From Candidatus Protoclostridium gallicola (lineage in GTDB: Bacteria; Bacillota; Clostridia; Christensenellales; Pumilibacteraceae), in contig CAJFLE010000008.1 of NCBI GenBank assembly GCA_904387375.1, positions 1-64,000 on the forward strand: a stretch of DNA of 64,000 nucleotides. Reading direction: 5' to 3'. A program made the position numbers and the translations under genes. Each line of letters opens with the position of its first letter. The stretch's first letter is position 1. A model generated the notes under the pieces. It saw only the letters and a program-made list of their open reading frames with translations. It was not told the origin of the DNA and searched no databases. Shown here one piece after another: positions 38,165 to 46,152 of the stretch.

Positions 38165-38470
38165 TTATACTTCTATGTCCGCCGTGACGCGCGCGGTACG
38201 CACCTTGCCTATGAACTCGCGCACTTTTACGTGCTCGGGATGGCCGTCATACAAAGGCAGGTCCTCTATTTTGTCCAGAGTGACCACGAGAGCCATGTCG
38301 TAGTGCATGTCGTCGCCTCCCGTCACCGATCCGCCCACTTCGAGGCCGCGGATAACCGGCACCTTGCCGACGAGCGACGCGAGACCGCCGCGCACTTTTT
38401 CTATGATCTCGGGCTTCTTCATGCCCTCGGCTTCGTCCTTGAACTTCCACATAACGATATGTCTGATCAT
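38165..38470 (-). CDS. Dabb (stress-responsive A/B barrel) protein
   Basis: This 101-residue dimeric alpha-beta barrel protein begins IRHIVMWKFKDEAEG and contains YDMALVVTLDKIEDLPLYDGHPEHVKVREFI, the hallmark of the Dabb family. Such proteins are small cytoplasmic enzymes or binding proteins whose role is often unknown. It is the first gene of a two-gene operon; RBS AAGGAGAA, promoter at 38502-38529. Confidence 0.92.
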   Translation of the reverse strand: MIRHIVMWKFKDEAEGMKKPEIIEKVRGGLASLVGKVPVIRGLEVGGSVTGGDDMHYDMALVVTLDKIEDLPLYDGHPEHVKVREFIGKVRTARVTADIEV

Positions 38471-38501
38471 ATCCGTTCTCCTTTTTTAATTTCCGCCGTA
38501 A

Positions 38502-38529
38502 GTATAACACAGAATCGCGGTAAAAGCAA
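38502..38529 (-). promoter_or_regulatory. Promoter of the Dabb gene
   Basis: Minus strand TTGCTT (38529-38524), 16-nt spacer, TATACT (38507-38502). Confidence 0.65.
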
Positions 38530-38548
38530 GAGATACGGCGTGTGTGTA

Positions 38549-38578
38549 TTGACTGCGGCGCGCGAGGTGTGTTACAAT
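38549..38578 (+). promoter_or_regulatory. Promoter of the CoA-disulfide reductase-like gene
   Basis: TTGACT (38549-38554), 18-nt spacer, TACAAT (38573-38578); divergent from the Dabb promoter, with the two -35 boxes about 20 bp apart. Confidence 0.7.
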
Positions 38579-38598
38579 ATGTCCACGGAGGCAAAACC

Positions 38599-40290
38599 AT
38601 GAAAGTAATCATTGTCGGAGGCGTGGCAGGCGGCGCGACCGCCGCGGCGCGGCTCAGAAGAAACGACGAAAATGCGGAGATAATAATTTTCGAGCGCACG
38701 GGATATATCTCGTACGCAAACTGCGGACTGCCCTATTATATCGGCGGCGTCATCACGGACAGGCGCGCGCTCGCGCTGCAGACGCCGGAAAGTTTCGGGC
38801 GGCGTTTCAATGTCGACGTTCGCGTGCGGTGCGAGGTCACGGACATCGATACGGAGAGAAAAACCGTAAAGGTCAGGGAGCTGAACGGCGGGCGCGAGTA
38901 TGAGGAAAGTTACGACAAGCTGCTGCTCTCGCCCGGGGCGAAAGCGGCGGTGCCTCCCGTTCCCGGAGCGGGCGGCGACAGGACGTTCACGCTCCGTACC
39001 GTCGAGGACACGTTCGCGATATACGACTTCGCGGGAAAAACGGACGCGAAAAAGGCCGTTATCGTCGGCGGCGGATTCATAGGGCTGGAAACGGCGGAAA
39101 ACCTTATGCGGCGAGGCATTGCGGTAACGCTGCTGCAGCGCGGCACGCACGTCATGCCGCCTTTCGACGGCGATATGGCAGAAGTACTGCACGCCTATCT
39201 GCGCGCGCAGGGGCTGGATCTGCGGCTGGGAGTCAACGTAGCGGCGTTCGAGGCGGACGACGGCGGCATAACGGTCAGAACCGACTGCGGCGACGTGCGC
39301 GCCGATTTTGCGGTCATAGCCACGGGCGTAGCGCCGGACACGGAGCTTGCCGTGCGCGCGGGGCTGAAAACGGGCATACGCGGCGCGATCGTCGTCAGCG
39401 GGCGCATGGAAACTTCCGCGCCCGACGTATACGCCGTGGGCGACGCCGTGCAGGTAACCGAATTCGTGGGCGGCCGCGACGCGCTCATCTCCCTCGCCGG
39501 GCCGGCGAACAAACAGGGTCGCATAGCCGCGGACAACATGACGGGCGGACACGCGGAGTATAAAGGCTCGCAGGGCTCGTCTGTGATAAAGCTGTTCGGC
39601 ATGACGGCGGCGTGCACGGGTTTAAACGAGAAAACGGCGGCCGCGGCAGGCATAGCCTGCGACAAGGTCGTGATCGCGCCCGCGTCGCATGCGACGTATT
39701 ATCCGGGTGCGGAAGATATGTTTCTGAAGCTGCTGTTCGGCACGAACGGACGCGTGCTCGGCGCGCAGATAGCGGGCGGCGAAGGAGTTGACAAGCGCAT
39801 CGACGTTATCGCGACGGCGATACGCGCGCGCATGACGGTGAGAGATCTCGCCGAACTCGACCTCGCATACGCCCCGCCCTATTCGTCGGCGAAAGATCCC
39901 GTCAATATGGCAGGTTTCGTCGCCTGCAACGTGCTGGACGGCAAGGTCAGACAGTATCACTGGCACGACGTTCCCGCGCTGTCCGGCAGAAAGGATATAA
40001 CCATGCTCGACGTGCGCACGCGCGGCGAATACGCCCGCGGCCGCATCGCAGGCACGGTGAACATTCCGCTGGACGAGCTGCGCTCACGGCTGGACGAACT
40101 TGACCGCGCCAAGCCGGTATACGTCAACTGCCACAGCGGTCTGCGCAGTTATATCGCCTGCCGCATACTGACCGCGCACGGCTTCGACTGCTATAACCTC
40201 TCGGGAGGGTACGGGTTTTTCCGCTATGCCTCGGCGGGCGCCGAGTACGGCGGCGGGCAGACCTATCCCTGCGGCATGCCGAAAGAGTAA
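38599..40290 (+). CDS. FAD-dependent CoA-disulfide reductase with C-terminal rhodanese domain
   Basis: The 563-residue enzyme has the FAD motif IIVGGVAGGATAAARLRR, a redox-active single Cys in ISYANCGLPYYIGG (residue about 43), the NAD-binding VIVGGGFIGLETAENL, and a dimerisation domain. The last 100 residues are a rhodanese domain with persulfide Cys in YVNCHSGLRSY. This matches CoA-disulfide/CoA-polysulfide reductase fusions, used for thiol redox balance or sulfur metabolism. The start at ATG 38599 follows ACGGAGG; an upstream in-frame start at 38542 would precede the promoter -10. Confidence 0.92.
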   Translation: MKVIIVGGVAGGATAAARLRRNDENAEIIIFERTGYISYANCGLPYYIGGVITDRRALALQTPESFGRRFNVDVRVRCEVTDIDTERKTVKVRELNGGREYEESYDKLLLSPGAKAAVPPVPGAGGDRTFTLRTVEDTFAIYDFAGKTDAKKAVIVGGGFIGLETAENLMRRGIAVTLLQRGTHVMPPFDGDMAEVLHAYLRAQGLDLRLGVNVAAFEADDGGITVRTDCGDVRADFAVIATGVAPDTELAVRAGLKTGIRGAIVVSGRMETSAPDVYAVGDAVQVTEFVGGRDALISLAGPANKQGRIAADNMTGGHAEYKGSQGSSVIKLFGMTAACTGLNEKTAAAAGIACDKVVIAPASHATYYPGAEDMFLKLLFGTNGRVLGAQIAGGEGVDKRIDVIATAIRARMTVRDLAELDLAYAPPYSSAKDPVNMAGFVACNVLDGKVRQYHWHDVPALSGRKDITMLDVRTRGEYARGRIAGTVNIPLDELRSRLDELDRAKPVYVNCHSGLRSYIACRILTAHGFDCYNLSGGYGFFRYASAGAEYGGGQTYPCGMPKE

Positions 40291-40333
40291 CCGACTGTAA
40301 ACGAACGAATCATATACGTTTTATGCATATATG

Positions 40334-40364
40334 AAAACGGCGGAGAAAATTCTCCGCCGTTTTT
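40334..40364. terminator. Bidirectional terminator
   Basis: AAAACGGCGGAGAA pairs with TTCTCCGCCGTTTT; T5 on plus. It separates the convergent genes ending at 40290 and 40380. Confidence 0.92.
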
Positions 40365-40379
40365 GTCGTTTTCAGGCGA

Positions 40380-40934
40380 TTATTTTATTTTCTTGCCGTC
40401 GGCAAACGCCTTGCCCACGACCGCACCCAGCTCGATATACGCCGAGTGCACCGAATCGAACGTGATCGGCCGCACCTTTGCGGGATCTATCTCCCCGTCC
40501 GAAAGCACGCTCTCGTCCGCGCAGACGTTGACGATCTCGCCCACCACGATGCCGTCCTCGTTGATTTTCACGAGCCTGCATTCCAGCGTCATGGGAAACT
40601 CGTCTATGACGGGCGCGTCCACGAACTTGCTCTTCGTCACGTGCAGCCCCGCCCTTTCCAGCTTATCCGGCACTTTATTGCCGGACACGATGCCGACGTA
40701 ATCCGCCTCGACGACGTGCGCCGCGTCCGCCACGCTTATCGTGAAGGCCTTGCGCGCAATTATATTCTTATACGTCTTGTGCGACTCCGCCAGGCTGAGC
40801 ATAACCGTGTTCGTGTCGTAAATGCCGCCCCACGCCGCGTTCATGGCGTCAGGCGTGCCGTCCTCGCCGTACGTCGCCACGATGAGCACGGGCATGGGAT
40901 AGAGATACGTTTTAGCTCCGAAATCCTTTTTCAT
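40380..40934 (-). CDS. Flavin reductase-like FMN-binding protein
   Basis: The 184-residue flavoprotein belongs to the flavin reductase-like split-barrel family: PMPVLIVATYGEDGTPDAMNAAWGG and SHKTYKNI are typical FMN-binding elements. Members act as NAD(P)H:flavin or small electron-transfer flavoproteins in anaerobes. It is a single gene, RBS AGGAGG, promoter at 40964-40992. The physiological partner is not evident; the nearby CoA-disulfide reductase is convergent, not co-operonic. Confidence 0.9.
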   Translation of the reverse strand: MKKDFGAKTYLYPMPVLIVATYGEDGTPDAMNAAWGGIYDTNTVMLSLAESHKTYKNIIARKAFTISVADAAHVVEADYVGIVSGNKVPDKLERAGLHVTKSKFVDAPVIDEFPMTLECRLVKINEDGIVVGEIVNVCADESVLSDGEIDPAKVRPITFDSVHSAYIELGAVVGKAFADGKKIK

Positions 40935-40963
40935 GATAATGCCTCCTTGTTTATTCCGCCGCT

Positions 40964-40992
40964 ATTATACCACCGTGCAACGAATAACGCAA
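40964..40992 (-). promoter_or_regulatory. Promoter of the flavin reductase-like gene
   Basis: Minus strand TTGCGT (40992-40987), 17-nt spacer, TATAAT (40969-40964). Confidence 0.75.
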
Positions 40993-41020
40993 GCGTTGCA
41001 AAATAAAAACACCGCAAAAA

Positions 41021-41130
41021 CGCAGGCATATCATTCGTCATCATGCAGATCGTACGTTATACTCTAAAACAAAAACACCGCTCAGCGGTGTTTTCTGGAG
41101 CTACTGGCCGGACTTCAGCCGTGCGACCTG
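41021..41130 (-). repeat. Degenerate duplicate of the tRNA-Thr 3' part, its terminator and flank
   Basis: About 110 bp that repeat 41188-41297 with one indel and few mismatches outside the former tRNA body. The copy keeps the CCA end, the 3' acceptor strand, part of a mutated T-arm and the terminator hairpin AAAACACCGC/GCGGTGTTTT. The 5' half of the tRNA is missing, so it cannot be functional. It reads as a tandem duplication remnant or an integration scar at a tRNA 3' end. Confidence 0.85.
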
Positions 41131-41237
41131 CTGCTCAGCCGAGCGCGCAGCGCGAACGCCACGAGCAAAGCGAGTATTACGATATGCCGCAGGCATATCA
41201 TTCGTCATCATGCAGGTCGCCGTTATACTCTAAAACA

Positions 41238-41260
41238 AAAACACCGCTCAGCGGTGTTTT
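41238..41260 (-). terminator. Terminator of tRNA-Thr
   Basis: AAAACACCGC/GCGGTGTTTT stem with T5-G-T4 in the minus direction, directly after the tRNA 3' end. Confidence 0.9.
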
Positions 41261-41261
41261 C

Positions 41262-41337
41262 TGGAGCTACTGGCCGGACTTGAACCGGCGACCTGCTGAT
41301 TACGAATCAGCTGCTCTACCAACTGAGCCACAGTAGC
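41262..41337 (-). tRNA. tRNA-Thr (anticodon CGT)
   Basis: The 76-nt gene folds into a full cloverleaf: acceptor GCTACTG/CAGTAGC, D-stem GCTC/GAGC, anticodon stem GCTGA/TCAGC with loop TTCGTAA (anticodon CGT, reading ACG), T-arm GCCGG-TTCAAGT-CCGGC, discriminator T and encoded CCA. A promoter and terminator flank it. Confidence 0.97.
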
Positions 41338-41375
41338 ATATATGCGGGTATATGCGCATTTTCACGCGCCTTGAT

Positions 41376-41404
41376 ATAATACCATTTTTGCAGACGATTT
41401 GCAA
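41376..41404 (-). promoter_or_regulatory. Promoter of tRNA-Thr
   Basis: Minus strand TTGCAA (41404-41399), 17-nt spacer, TATTAT (41381-41376), about 38 nt before the tRNA 5' end. Confidence 0.7.
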
Positions 41405-41528
41405 GCGTTTTACACCCGTTTGCCGAAAAAGTACTGCGTTAATTTAATAAAAACTTTTACTTACAATTTAATCTCTTCGATTTAATTTCCACGTAAAAAT
41501 ACCGGGGTCCCGGATATGTGTGCATGGA

Positions 41529-42320
41529 CTATTTTCCGAACGTTTCCTCGAACTCGTCAAGCACGCAAAGCAGATCTCCTGGCAGTCTGGAGCGGGCATA
41601 GACGCGCAGAGGCTCGGGTATGCCGTAGTACGGCTCGGCAATGCTGCCCGCTATGGCGGCAATCGTGTCGCTGTCGCCGCCGAGACTGACGGCTGTACGC
41701 ACCGCGTCCTCGAAACAATCCGATTCGAAGAACGCTTCCAGCGCGGGCGGAACGCTGTCGCGGCACGAGGAGCTGAACCCGTACGTCGGGCGCAGTCCGT
41801 CGATCGTGAAGTCGAGCGTACGGTAATGCGTTTCGACATACCGGCGCAGTTCCGCCTTGTCCGCGCCGCCGCGCGCGAGGAAGATACAGGCCGCGACGCA
41901 CTCCGCAGCGGCGAAACTGTCCGGATGGTCGTGTGTGACCCCTGTCACCAGCCGCGCCATCTCCGAACATTCGGGCAGAGAGCGGGCCGCCCAGCCCACC
42001 GGAGATATGCGCATGGCGGCGCCGTTGCCGTAACTGCCGTAAGGCGGCTGCGGTTTGTCCGCAAGCAGCCAGCCGAGAAACCGCCCGCCGTATCCGGCAT
42101 CGGGGTAGCGCGCTCCGAACTCGCGCATGTACTTCACCGCCGCTCTGCCCAGGCCGCCGTAATCGCCGCGGCAGGACAGCACCGCTTTCGCCACCGCGAT
42201 CGTCATGACCGTGTCGTCGGTGAAAAACGCGCCCGGAGCGTACAGATCGAAATTCTTGGCCTTGTAATTGGAAAACTCGAACCGAGAGCCAGCTATGTCA
42301 CCCGTTATCGCACCCAGCAT
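41529..42320 (-). CDS. ADP-ribosylglycohydrolase family protein
   Basis: This 263-residue enzyme has the family metal-binding motifs: GAITGDIAGS at the start, FFTDDTVMT near residue 32 and SLGGDSDTIAAIAGSIAE near 215. Such DraG/ARH-type enzymes remove ADP-ribose from proteins or other targets. The start at ATG 42320 is chosen for the AGGGAGGA site and the conserved first motif; ATG 42344 is in frame but lacks these. No ADP-ribosyltransferase is nearby, so the substrate is unknown. Confidence 0.92.
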   Translation of the reverse strand: MLGAITGDIAGSRFEFSNYKAKNFDLYAPGAFFTDDTVMTIAVAKAVLSCRGDYGGLGRAAVKYMREFGARYPDAGYGGRFLGWLLADKPQPPYGSYGNGAAMRISPVGWAARSLPECSEMARLVTGVTHDHPDSFAAAECVAACIFLARGGADKAELRRYVETHYRTLDFTIDGLRPTYGFSSSCRDSVPPALEAFFESDCFEDAVRTAVSLGGDSDTIAAIAGSIAEPYYGIPEPLRVYARSRLPGDLLCVLDEFEETFGK

Positions 42321-42352
42321 ATATATTCCTCCCTGCGCTTTCAAGTACGTCT

Positions 42353-42381
42353 ATTATAACACACGGCGCGGCCGGCAGCAA
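42353..42381 (-). promoter_or_regulatory. Promoter of the ADP-ribosylglycohydrolase gene
   Basis: Minus strand TTGCTG (42381-42376), 17-nt spacer, TATAAT (42358-42353). Confidence 0.7.
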
Positions 42382-42392
42382 ACGATTATAGT

Positions 42393-42425
42393 AAAACGTC
42401 CTCCGCATAAAGCGAAGGACGTTTT
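42393..42425 (-). terminator. Terminator of the ribosomal-protein operon after rplL
   Basis: AAAACGTCCT.CGC pairs with GCGGAGGACGTTTT, 20 nt after the rplL stop; only a TTTT tail, partly within the stem. Confidence 0.8.
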
Positions 42426-42444
42426 GCGTACGGATTGTATCCGA

Positions 42445-42819
42445 TTATTTCAGTTCCGCGGTAGCGCCGACTTCCTTGAACTTTGCGACCATTTCGTTCG
42501 CCGCGTCCTTGGAGACGCCTTCCTTGACGGTAGCGGGAGCGCCGTCGACGAGAGCCTTCGCCTCGCCGAGTCCGAGACCGGTGATCTCGCGGACGACCTT
42601 GATGCAAGGGATCTTGTTCGGACCTGCGTCCTTGAGGACGACGTCGAACTCCGTCTTCTCTTCCGCTGCGGGAGCTGCTGCTCCGCCTGCTGCGGGTGCG
42701 GCGACAGCCATAGCGGCTGCGGATACGCCGAACTTCTCTTCGATTGCCTTAACGAGTTCGTTGAGCTCCATAACGCTCATCTTCTCGACTTCTTCAACGA
42801 TTTTTGCTATATCAGCCAT
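42445..42819 (-). CDS. rplL: Ribosomal protein bL12 (L7/L12)
   Basis: The 124-residue stalk protein has the N-terminal dimerisation helix ([20 protein letters not shown]), an Ala-rich hinge and the conserved C-terminal domain ([20 protein letters not shown]). It recruits translation factors to the ribosome. It is last in the operon; rpoB, which normally follows, is absent here. Confidence 0.98.
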   Translation of the reverse strand: MADIAKIVEEVEKMSVMELNELVKAIEEKFGVSAAAMAVAAPAAGGAAAPAAEEKTEFDVVLKDAGPNKIPCIKVVREITGLGLGEAKALVDGAPATVKEGVSKDAANEMVAKFKEVGATAELK

Positions 42820-42884
42820 TTTATTTAATCTCCTTGAAATTTTCGATTTTTGTTTGCGCGGTCATGCCGCGCGTTGTTTTTCTT

Positions 42885-43379
42885 TTACGCCGACTTCTTT
42901 GCGATCTCGCTGAGTACGACCGCGAGATTGCGCATGGGAGCCGTGAGAAGTCCGAGCAGCTGCGAAAGCAGAACGGGCTTCGGAGGAATGCTCGCGAGCA
43001 CTTTGACTTCTTCGATAGTAGCCGCCTTGCCCTCGATCACGCCGCCTTTGAGTTCGAGCTTCTTGGTCTTGTCGCCGTTTTCGACGGCGATCTTCGCGCC
43101 TGCGACGGTATCCTCATACGAGAACGCCGCGGCGGTGGGTCCTTCGAATACTTTTTCGTAACCGGTGAGTCCGCATTTTTCGAAAGCGCGCAGGAGTATG
43201 GAATTCTTGATGACTTTATACTCGACGTTTGCCTTTCTCATATCCACGCGGAGCGCGGTGTCCTGTTCCACGGTAAGGCCGCAGTGATTGACGAGCACTA
43301 TGCTCTTCGCCTTCTTGATTTTCTCGGCTACTTCGTCTACCAGCGCTTCCTTTGCCGCGATGATTGCCTTGCTTGCCAT
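42885..43379 (-). CDS. rplJ: Ribosomal protein uL10
   Basis: The 164-residue protein forms the base of the L12 stalk. It has the typical N-terminal RNA-binding part (KEALVDEVAEKIKKAKSIVL) and a C-terminal helix for L12 dimers. It is preceded by an autoregulatory leader and followed by rplL after 65 nt. Confidence 0.97.
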   Translation of the reverse strand: MASKAIIAAKEALVDEVAEKIKKAKSIVLVNHCGLTVEQDTALRVDMRKANVEYKVIKNSILLRAFEKCGLTGYEKVFEGPTAAAFSYEDTVAGAKIAVENGDKTKKLELKGGVIEGKAATIEEVKVLASIPPKPVLLSQLLGLLTAPMRNLAVVLSEIAKKSA

Positions 43380-43394
43380 GTTTGCCTGATTACC

Positions 43395-43560
43395 TCCTTT
43401 TGCCCCGCCGGTGCGGCGGAACAGGAATAAATAAAAGCCCCGACGGACTTGCCGGGGCCTTGCAAAGTTAATAAACGGCTTTTCGCGCCGTTTTACGACG
43501 ATGTAAGTTTGCCTCGACTAGCCCCGACGTGTCGGATTTAAGGCCTTGCGGCCGCTTGTT
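43395..43560 (-). ncRNA. L10 leader (ribosomal protein autoregulatory RNA)
   Basis: The 205-nt gap between rplA and rplJ contains several stems, including GGCCCCGGC-type and GCCGC/GCGGC pairs and a CCCCG/CGGGG helix near 43440-43460. Position and structure fit the L10 leader, to which the L10(L12)4 complex binds to repress rplJL. The boundaries are approximate. Confidence 0.65.
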
Positions 43561-43584
43561 TCTACGACATATATTGTTTTTTGA

Positions 43585-44271
43585 TTACACGCGGTGAGCC
43601 ACTTTGATGCCGGGGCCCATCGTGGATGCGAGCGTCACGCTCTTGACGTACACGCCCTTGGCCGCGGCGGGCTTCGCCTTGACGATAGCGTCCATGAGAG
43701 CCTGGTAGTTCTCGAGCAGCTTTTCCTTGCCGAACGACTTCTTGCCGATCGGGCAGTGAATGATCGCGGTCTTGTCCAGTCTGTACTCGACCTTACCTGC
43801 TTTGGCGTCCTTGACCGCCTTTGCGACGTCCATCGTGACGGTGCCGGACTTCGGCGAAGGCATGAGACCTTTGGGTCCGAGGATACGAGCCACGCGGCCC
43901 ATCTGACCCATCATGTCGGGCGAGGTGATGCACACGTCGAAATCGAGGAAGTTGTCCGAAAGGATCTTCTGAATGATTTCTTCCGCGCCCACGATATCCG
44001 CGCCAGCAGCCTGAGCGGCGTCCGCCTTGTCGCCCTTTGCGATAACGAGAACTTTGACGTTTTTACCCGTACCGTTGGGAAGGACGACGGTGCCGCGCAC
44101 CTGCTGATCCGCCTGACGGGGATCGACGCCCAGACGCACGTGCAGTTCGATGGTTTCGTCGAACTTGGCCTTTGCGGTAGCGATTGCGTTTGCGACCGCC
44201 GCGTCGGGATCGTATGCTTTCTTTACGTCCACTTCGGCGAGGGACGCTTTGTAATTCTTACCGAGTTTCAT
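43585..44271 (-). CDS. rplA: Ribosomal protein uL1
   Basis: The 228-residue protein has the two-domain L1 fold, with the signature [20 protein letters not shown] and [17 protein letters not shown]. It forms the L1 stalk and can repress its own mRNA. It lies 10 nt after rplK. Confidence 0.98.
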   Translation of the reverse strand: MKLGKNYKASLAEVDVKKAYDPDAAVANAIATAKAKFDETIELHVRLGVDPRQADQQVRGTVVLPNGTGKNVKVLVIAKGDKADAAQAAGADIVGAEEIIQKILSDNFLDFDVCITSPDMMGQMGRVARILGPKGLMPSPKSGTVTMDVAKAVKDAKAGKVEYRLDKTAIIHCPIGKKSFGKEKLLENYQALMDAIVKAKPAAAKGVYVKSVTLASTMGPGIKVAHRV

Positions 44272-44281
44272 TGCGCCCTCC

Positions 44282-44707
44282 TTAACCTTCGACCTCGACG
44301 CCCATGGAGCGCGCCGTGCCTTTTATCATGCTGACAGCCGCTTCCAGACTGCCCGCGTTGAGGTCGGGAAGTTTGACCTTGGCTATCTCTTCCACCTGCG
44401 CCATCGTCAGCTTGCCGACCTTGTCCTTGTTGGGCTTGGCCGAGCCGGACTCGATGCCCAGCGCCTTCTTGATGAGAACGGGCGCGGGAGGAGTCTTCAT
44501 GATGAAGGTGAAGCTTCTGTCCGAATAGATGCTGATCACCACGGGGATGATCATGCCTTCCTGATTCTTGGTCTTCTCGTTGAATTCCTTGGTAAAGCCG
44601 GGTATGTTTATACCGTGGGGACCGAGGGACGAACCGACGGGAGGTCCCGGGGTGGCTTTGCCTGCGGGAAGCTGCAACTTGACGACCGCCTGCAATTTCT
44701 TTGCCAT
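44282..44707 (-). CDS. rplK: Ribosomal protein uL11
   Basis: The 141-residue protein begins with [20 protein letters not shown] and has the C-terminal RNA-binding signature near [12 protein letters not shown]. It binds the GTPase-associated centre of 23S rRNA. Between nusG and rplA, as usual. Confidence 0.98.
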   Translation of the reverse strand: MAKKLQAVVKLQLPAGKATPGPPVGSSLGPHGINIPGFTKEFNEKTKNQEGMIIPVVISIYSDRSFTFIMKTPPAPVLIKKALGIESGSAKPNKDKVGKLTMAQVEEIAKVKLPDLNAGSLEAAVSMIKGTARSMGVEVEG

Positions 44708-44791
44708 TGTTTACTCCTTATATAATTTTCATTATATAATCGCGGTGATAACGAATCTTGCGATTCTCCCGAATTATAACTTTCCTGCCGC

Positions 44792-45322
44792 TCAGTCTTC
44801 CGAAGCGGGCTCTATCTGATACAGTTCCAGATCCACCGGCGTCTGACGGCCGAACATGGATACGGACACGCGGCACTTCTGGTTCTCCGCGTCTATGGTT
44901 TCTATCTTGCCGACGAAATCTTCGAGAGGTCCGGAAATGATCTTCACCGTGTCGCCCGGCTTGTAATCCGTCTTGGCGACGACCTTTTCGAGGTGCATTC
45001 TGCGGATCTCGTCCTCGGTAAGCGGGAGCGGACGACCCTGCGGACCGACGAAACCGGTCACGCCGCGCGTCTGCGTTATGATGTGCCACATGCTGTTGTC
45101 GTAATCCATCTTGATGAGGACGTAGCAGGGATACATCTTGCGCTTGACGAGCTTTTTCTTGCCGTTCTTCTCCTCGAGCACTTCTTCCATGGGAATGGTA
45201 ATCTCGAAAAGACGGTCGGTGAGATTATTCTTCTCGAAGACCATTTTGAGGTTCATCTCCACCTGGTTTTCATAACCGGAATAGGTGTGGAGAACATACC
45301 ACTTTGCATTCTCGATGCCCAT
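44792..45322 (-). CDS. nusG: Transcription termination/antitermination protein NusG
   Basis: The 176-residue protein has the NGN domain (KWYVLHTYSGYENQVEMNL; TRGVTGFVGPQGRPLPL) and the C-terminal KOW motif (GDTVKIISGPLEDFVGKIE). It couples RNA polymerase to the ribosome or Rho. Three nt separate it from secE. Confidence 0.98.
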   Translation of the reverse strand: MGIENAKWYVLHTYSGYENQVEMNLKMVFEKNNLTDRLFEITIPMEEVLEEKNGKKKLVKRKMYPCYVLIKMDYDNSMWHIITQTRGVTGFVGPQGRPLPLTEDEIRRMHLEKVVAKTDYKPGDTVKIISGPLEDFVGKIETIDAENQKCRVSVSMFGRQTPVDLELYQIEPASED

Positions 45323-45325
45323 TTG

Positions 45326-45667
45326 TCAATCCTTTTTGCTGTTTCTGGCTTTGACGACTTTGTATGCTATCACTCCGGCGATTGCCGCAACCACGAGTAC
45401 TATGCCGACGATAAGCGCGACCATCTGCGTAACCTGCAGGTAAATGTCGTCGTTCGTGGTCAGCGAGAACAGTTCGCGGTAGATGAAGCCGAGCAGGCTG
45501 TCCACGCCGATGAGCACGACGAGAAAAGCCAGCGTGACGACGAGCACCGTGCCCAGACGTTTCATCGTCTGCCCGAAAGTGGGCCAGCTCACCTGCTTGA
45601 GTTCGCCGAAAGTAGCCACGATCGGATTGACCTTTTTGGTCTGATTGTTTTTGTTATCCTTAGCCAT
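45326..45667 (-). CDS. secE: Preprotein translocase subunit SecE with a C-terminal extension
   Basis: The 113-residue protein carries the SecE core FGELKQVSWPTFGQTM followed by the usual membrane segment (about 40-62). Typical Gram-positive SecE ends there at about 60-75 residues. Here a second hydrophobic segment (VALIVGIVLVVAAIAGVIAY, about 85-105) and a basic tail follow. The position before nusG confirms the identity. The extra segment is unusual and its role unknown. Confidence 0.95.
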   Translation of the reverse strand: MAKDNKNNQTKKVNPIVATFGELKQVSWPTFGQTMKRLGTVLVVTLAFLVVLIGVDSLLGFIYRELFSLTTNDDIYLQVTQMVALIVGIVLVVAAIAGVIAYKVVKARNSKKD

Positions 45668-45678
45668 CGGACCGCTCC

Positions 45679-45840
45679 TTACTTGGTTTCCTTATGGACG
45701 GTGTGGGTTTTGCAGAACTTGCAGTATTTCTTGATCTCGATACGGTCGGGATCGTTCTTCTTGTTCTTGAACGTGTCGTAGTTCCTCTGCTTGCATACGG
45801 TGCACGCGAGAGTTATCTTGTTTCTGCTGGTGTTAGCCAT
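45679..45840 (-). CDS. rpmG: Ribosomal protein bL33 (zinc form)
   Basis: The 53-residue protein begins [16 protein letters not shown] and has CTVC and CKFC pairs, the zinc-binding form. ATG 45840 is chosen because of the GGAGG site; an upstream frame to 45948 runs through the terminator and promoter. It opens the rpmG-secE-nusG-rplKAJL operon. Confidence 0.97.
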   Translation of the reverse strand: MANTSRNKITLACTVCKQRNYDTFKNKKNDPDRIEIKKYCKFCKTHTVHKETK

Positions 45841-45885
45841 TATCAGCCTCCGTGTTATTTGCTCTTTTGTACGTGCCGGCGCACT

Positions 45886-45916
45886 AAAAAAGAGCACCCC
45901 GCTTTTCGGGTGCTCC
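45886..45916 (-). terminator. Terminator-like hairpin at the 5' end of the rpmG operon transcript
   Basis: In the minus direction GGAGCACCCG pairs with CGGGGTGCTC (loop AAAAG), followed by T6. No gene lies upstream on this strand; the hairpin sits directly at the predicted transcription start, so it looks like a leader attenuator rather than an ordinary terminator. Confidence 0.8.
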
Positions 45917-45918
45917 TT

Positions 45919-45948
45919 ATAATAACAGATACGGCAAACGAAAGTCAA
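45919..45948 (-). promoter_or_regulatory. Promoter of the rpmG-secE-nusG-rplKAJL operon
   Basis: Minus strand TTGACT (45948-45943), 18-nt spacer, TATTAT (45924-45919). The predicted start at about 45912 falls within the 5' arm of the adjacent hairpin. Confidence 0.7.
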
Positions 45949-46070
45949 GCGTTTTGCGCCGCCGCGAGCAAGATTTCCGCAAAAAAATATCGCGCGGGCG
46001 GCGCGGCGCTTCTTTGCGTCCCGCGCGGCGCGTCCGAATCCGTCTTTTTGCGAATTTCATACGAAAAGAC

Positions 46071-46099
46071 TTGAATTATACTAAAATTTATTATATACT
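46071..46099 (+). promoter_or_regulatory. Promoter of degV-family gene
   Basis: TTGAAT (46071-46076), 17-nt AT-rich spacer, TATACT (46094-46099); about 47-nt leader to ATG 46153. Confidence 0.7.
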
Positions 46100-46152
46100 A
46101 ATACATAAGTGGGAGACTGCTTAAATAAAAACAGGACAGGTATTTTTCTACT

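Noticed and set aside
41043..41336. A 97-residue plus-strand frame across the tRNA locus
   Set aside because: It reads the antisense of tRNA-Thr and its decayed copy; such translated tRNA antisense peptides are common annotation errors.
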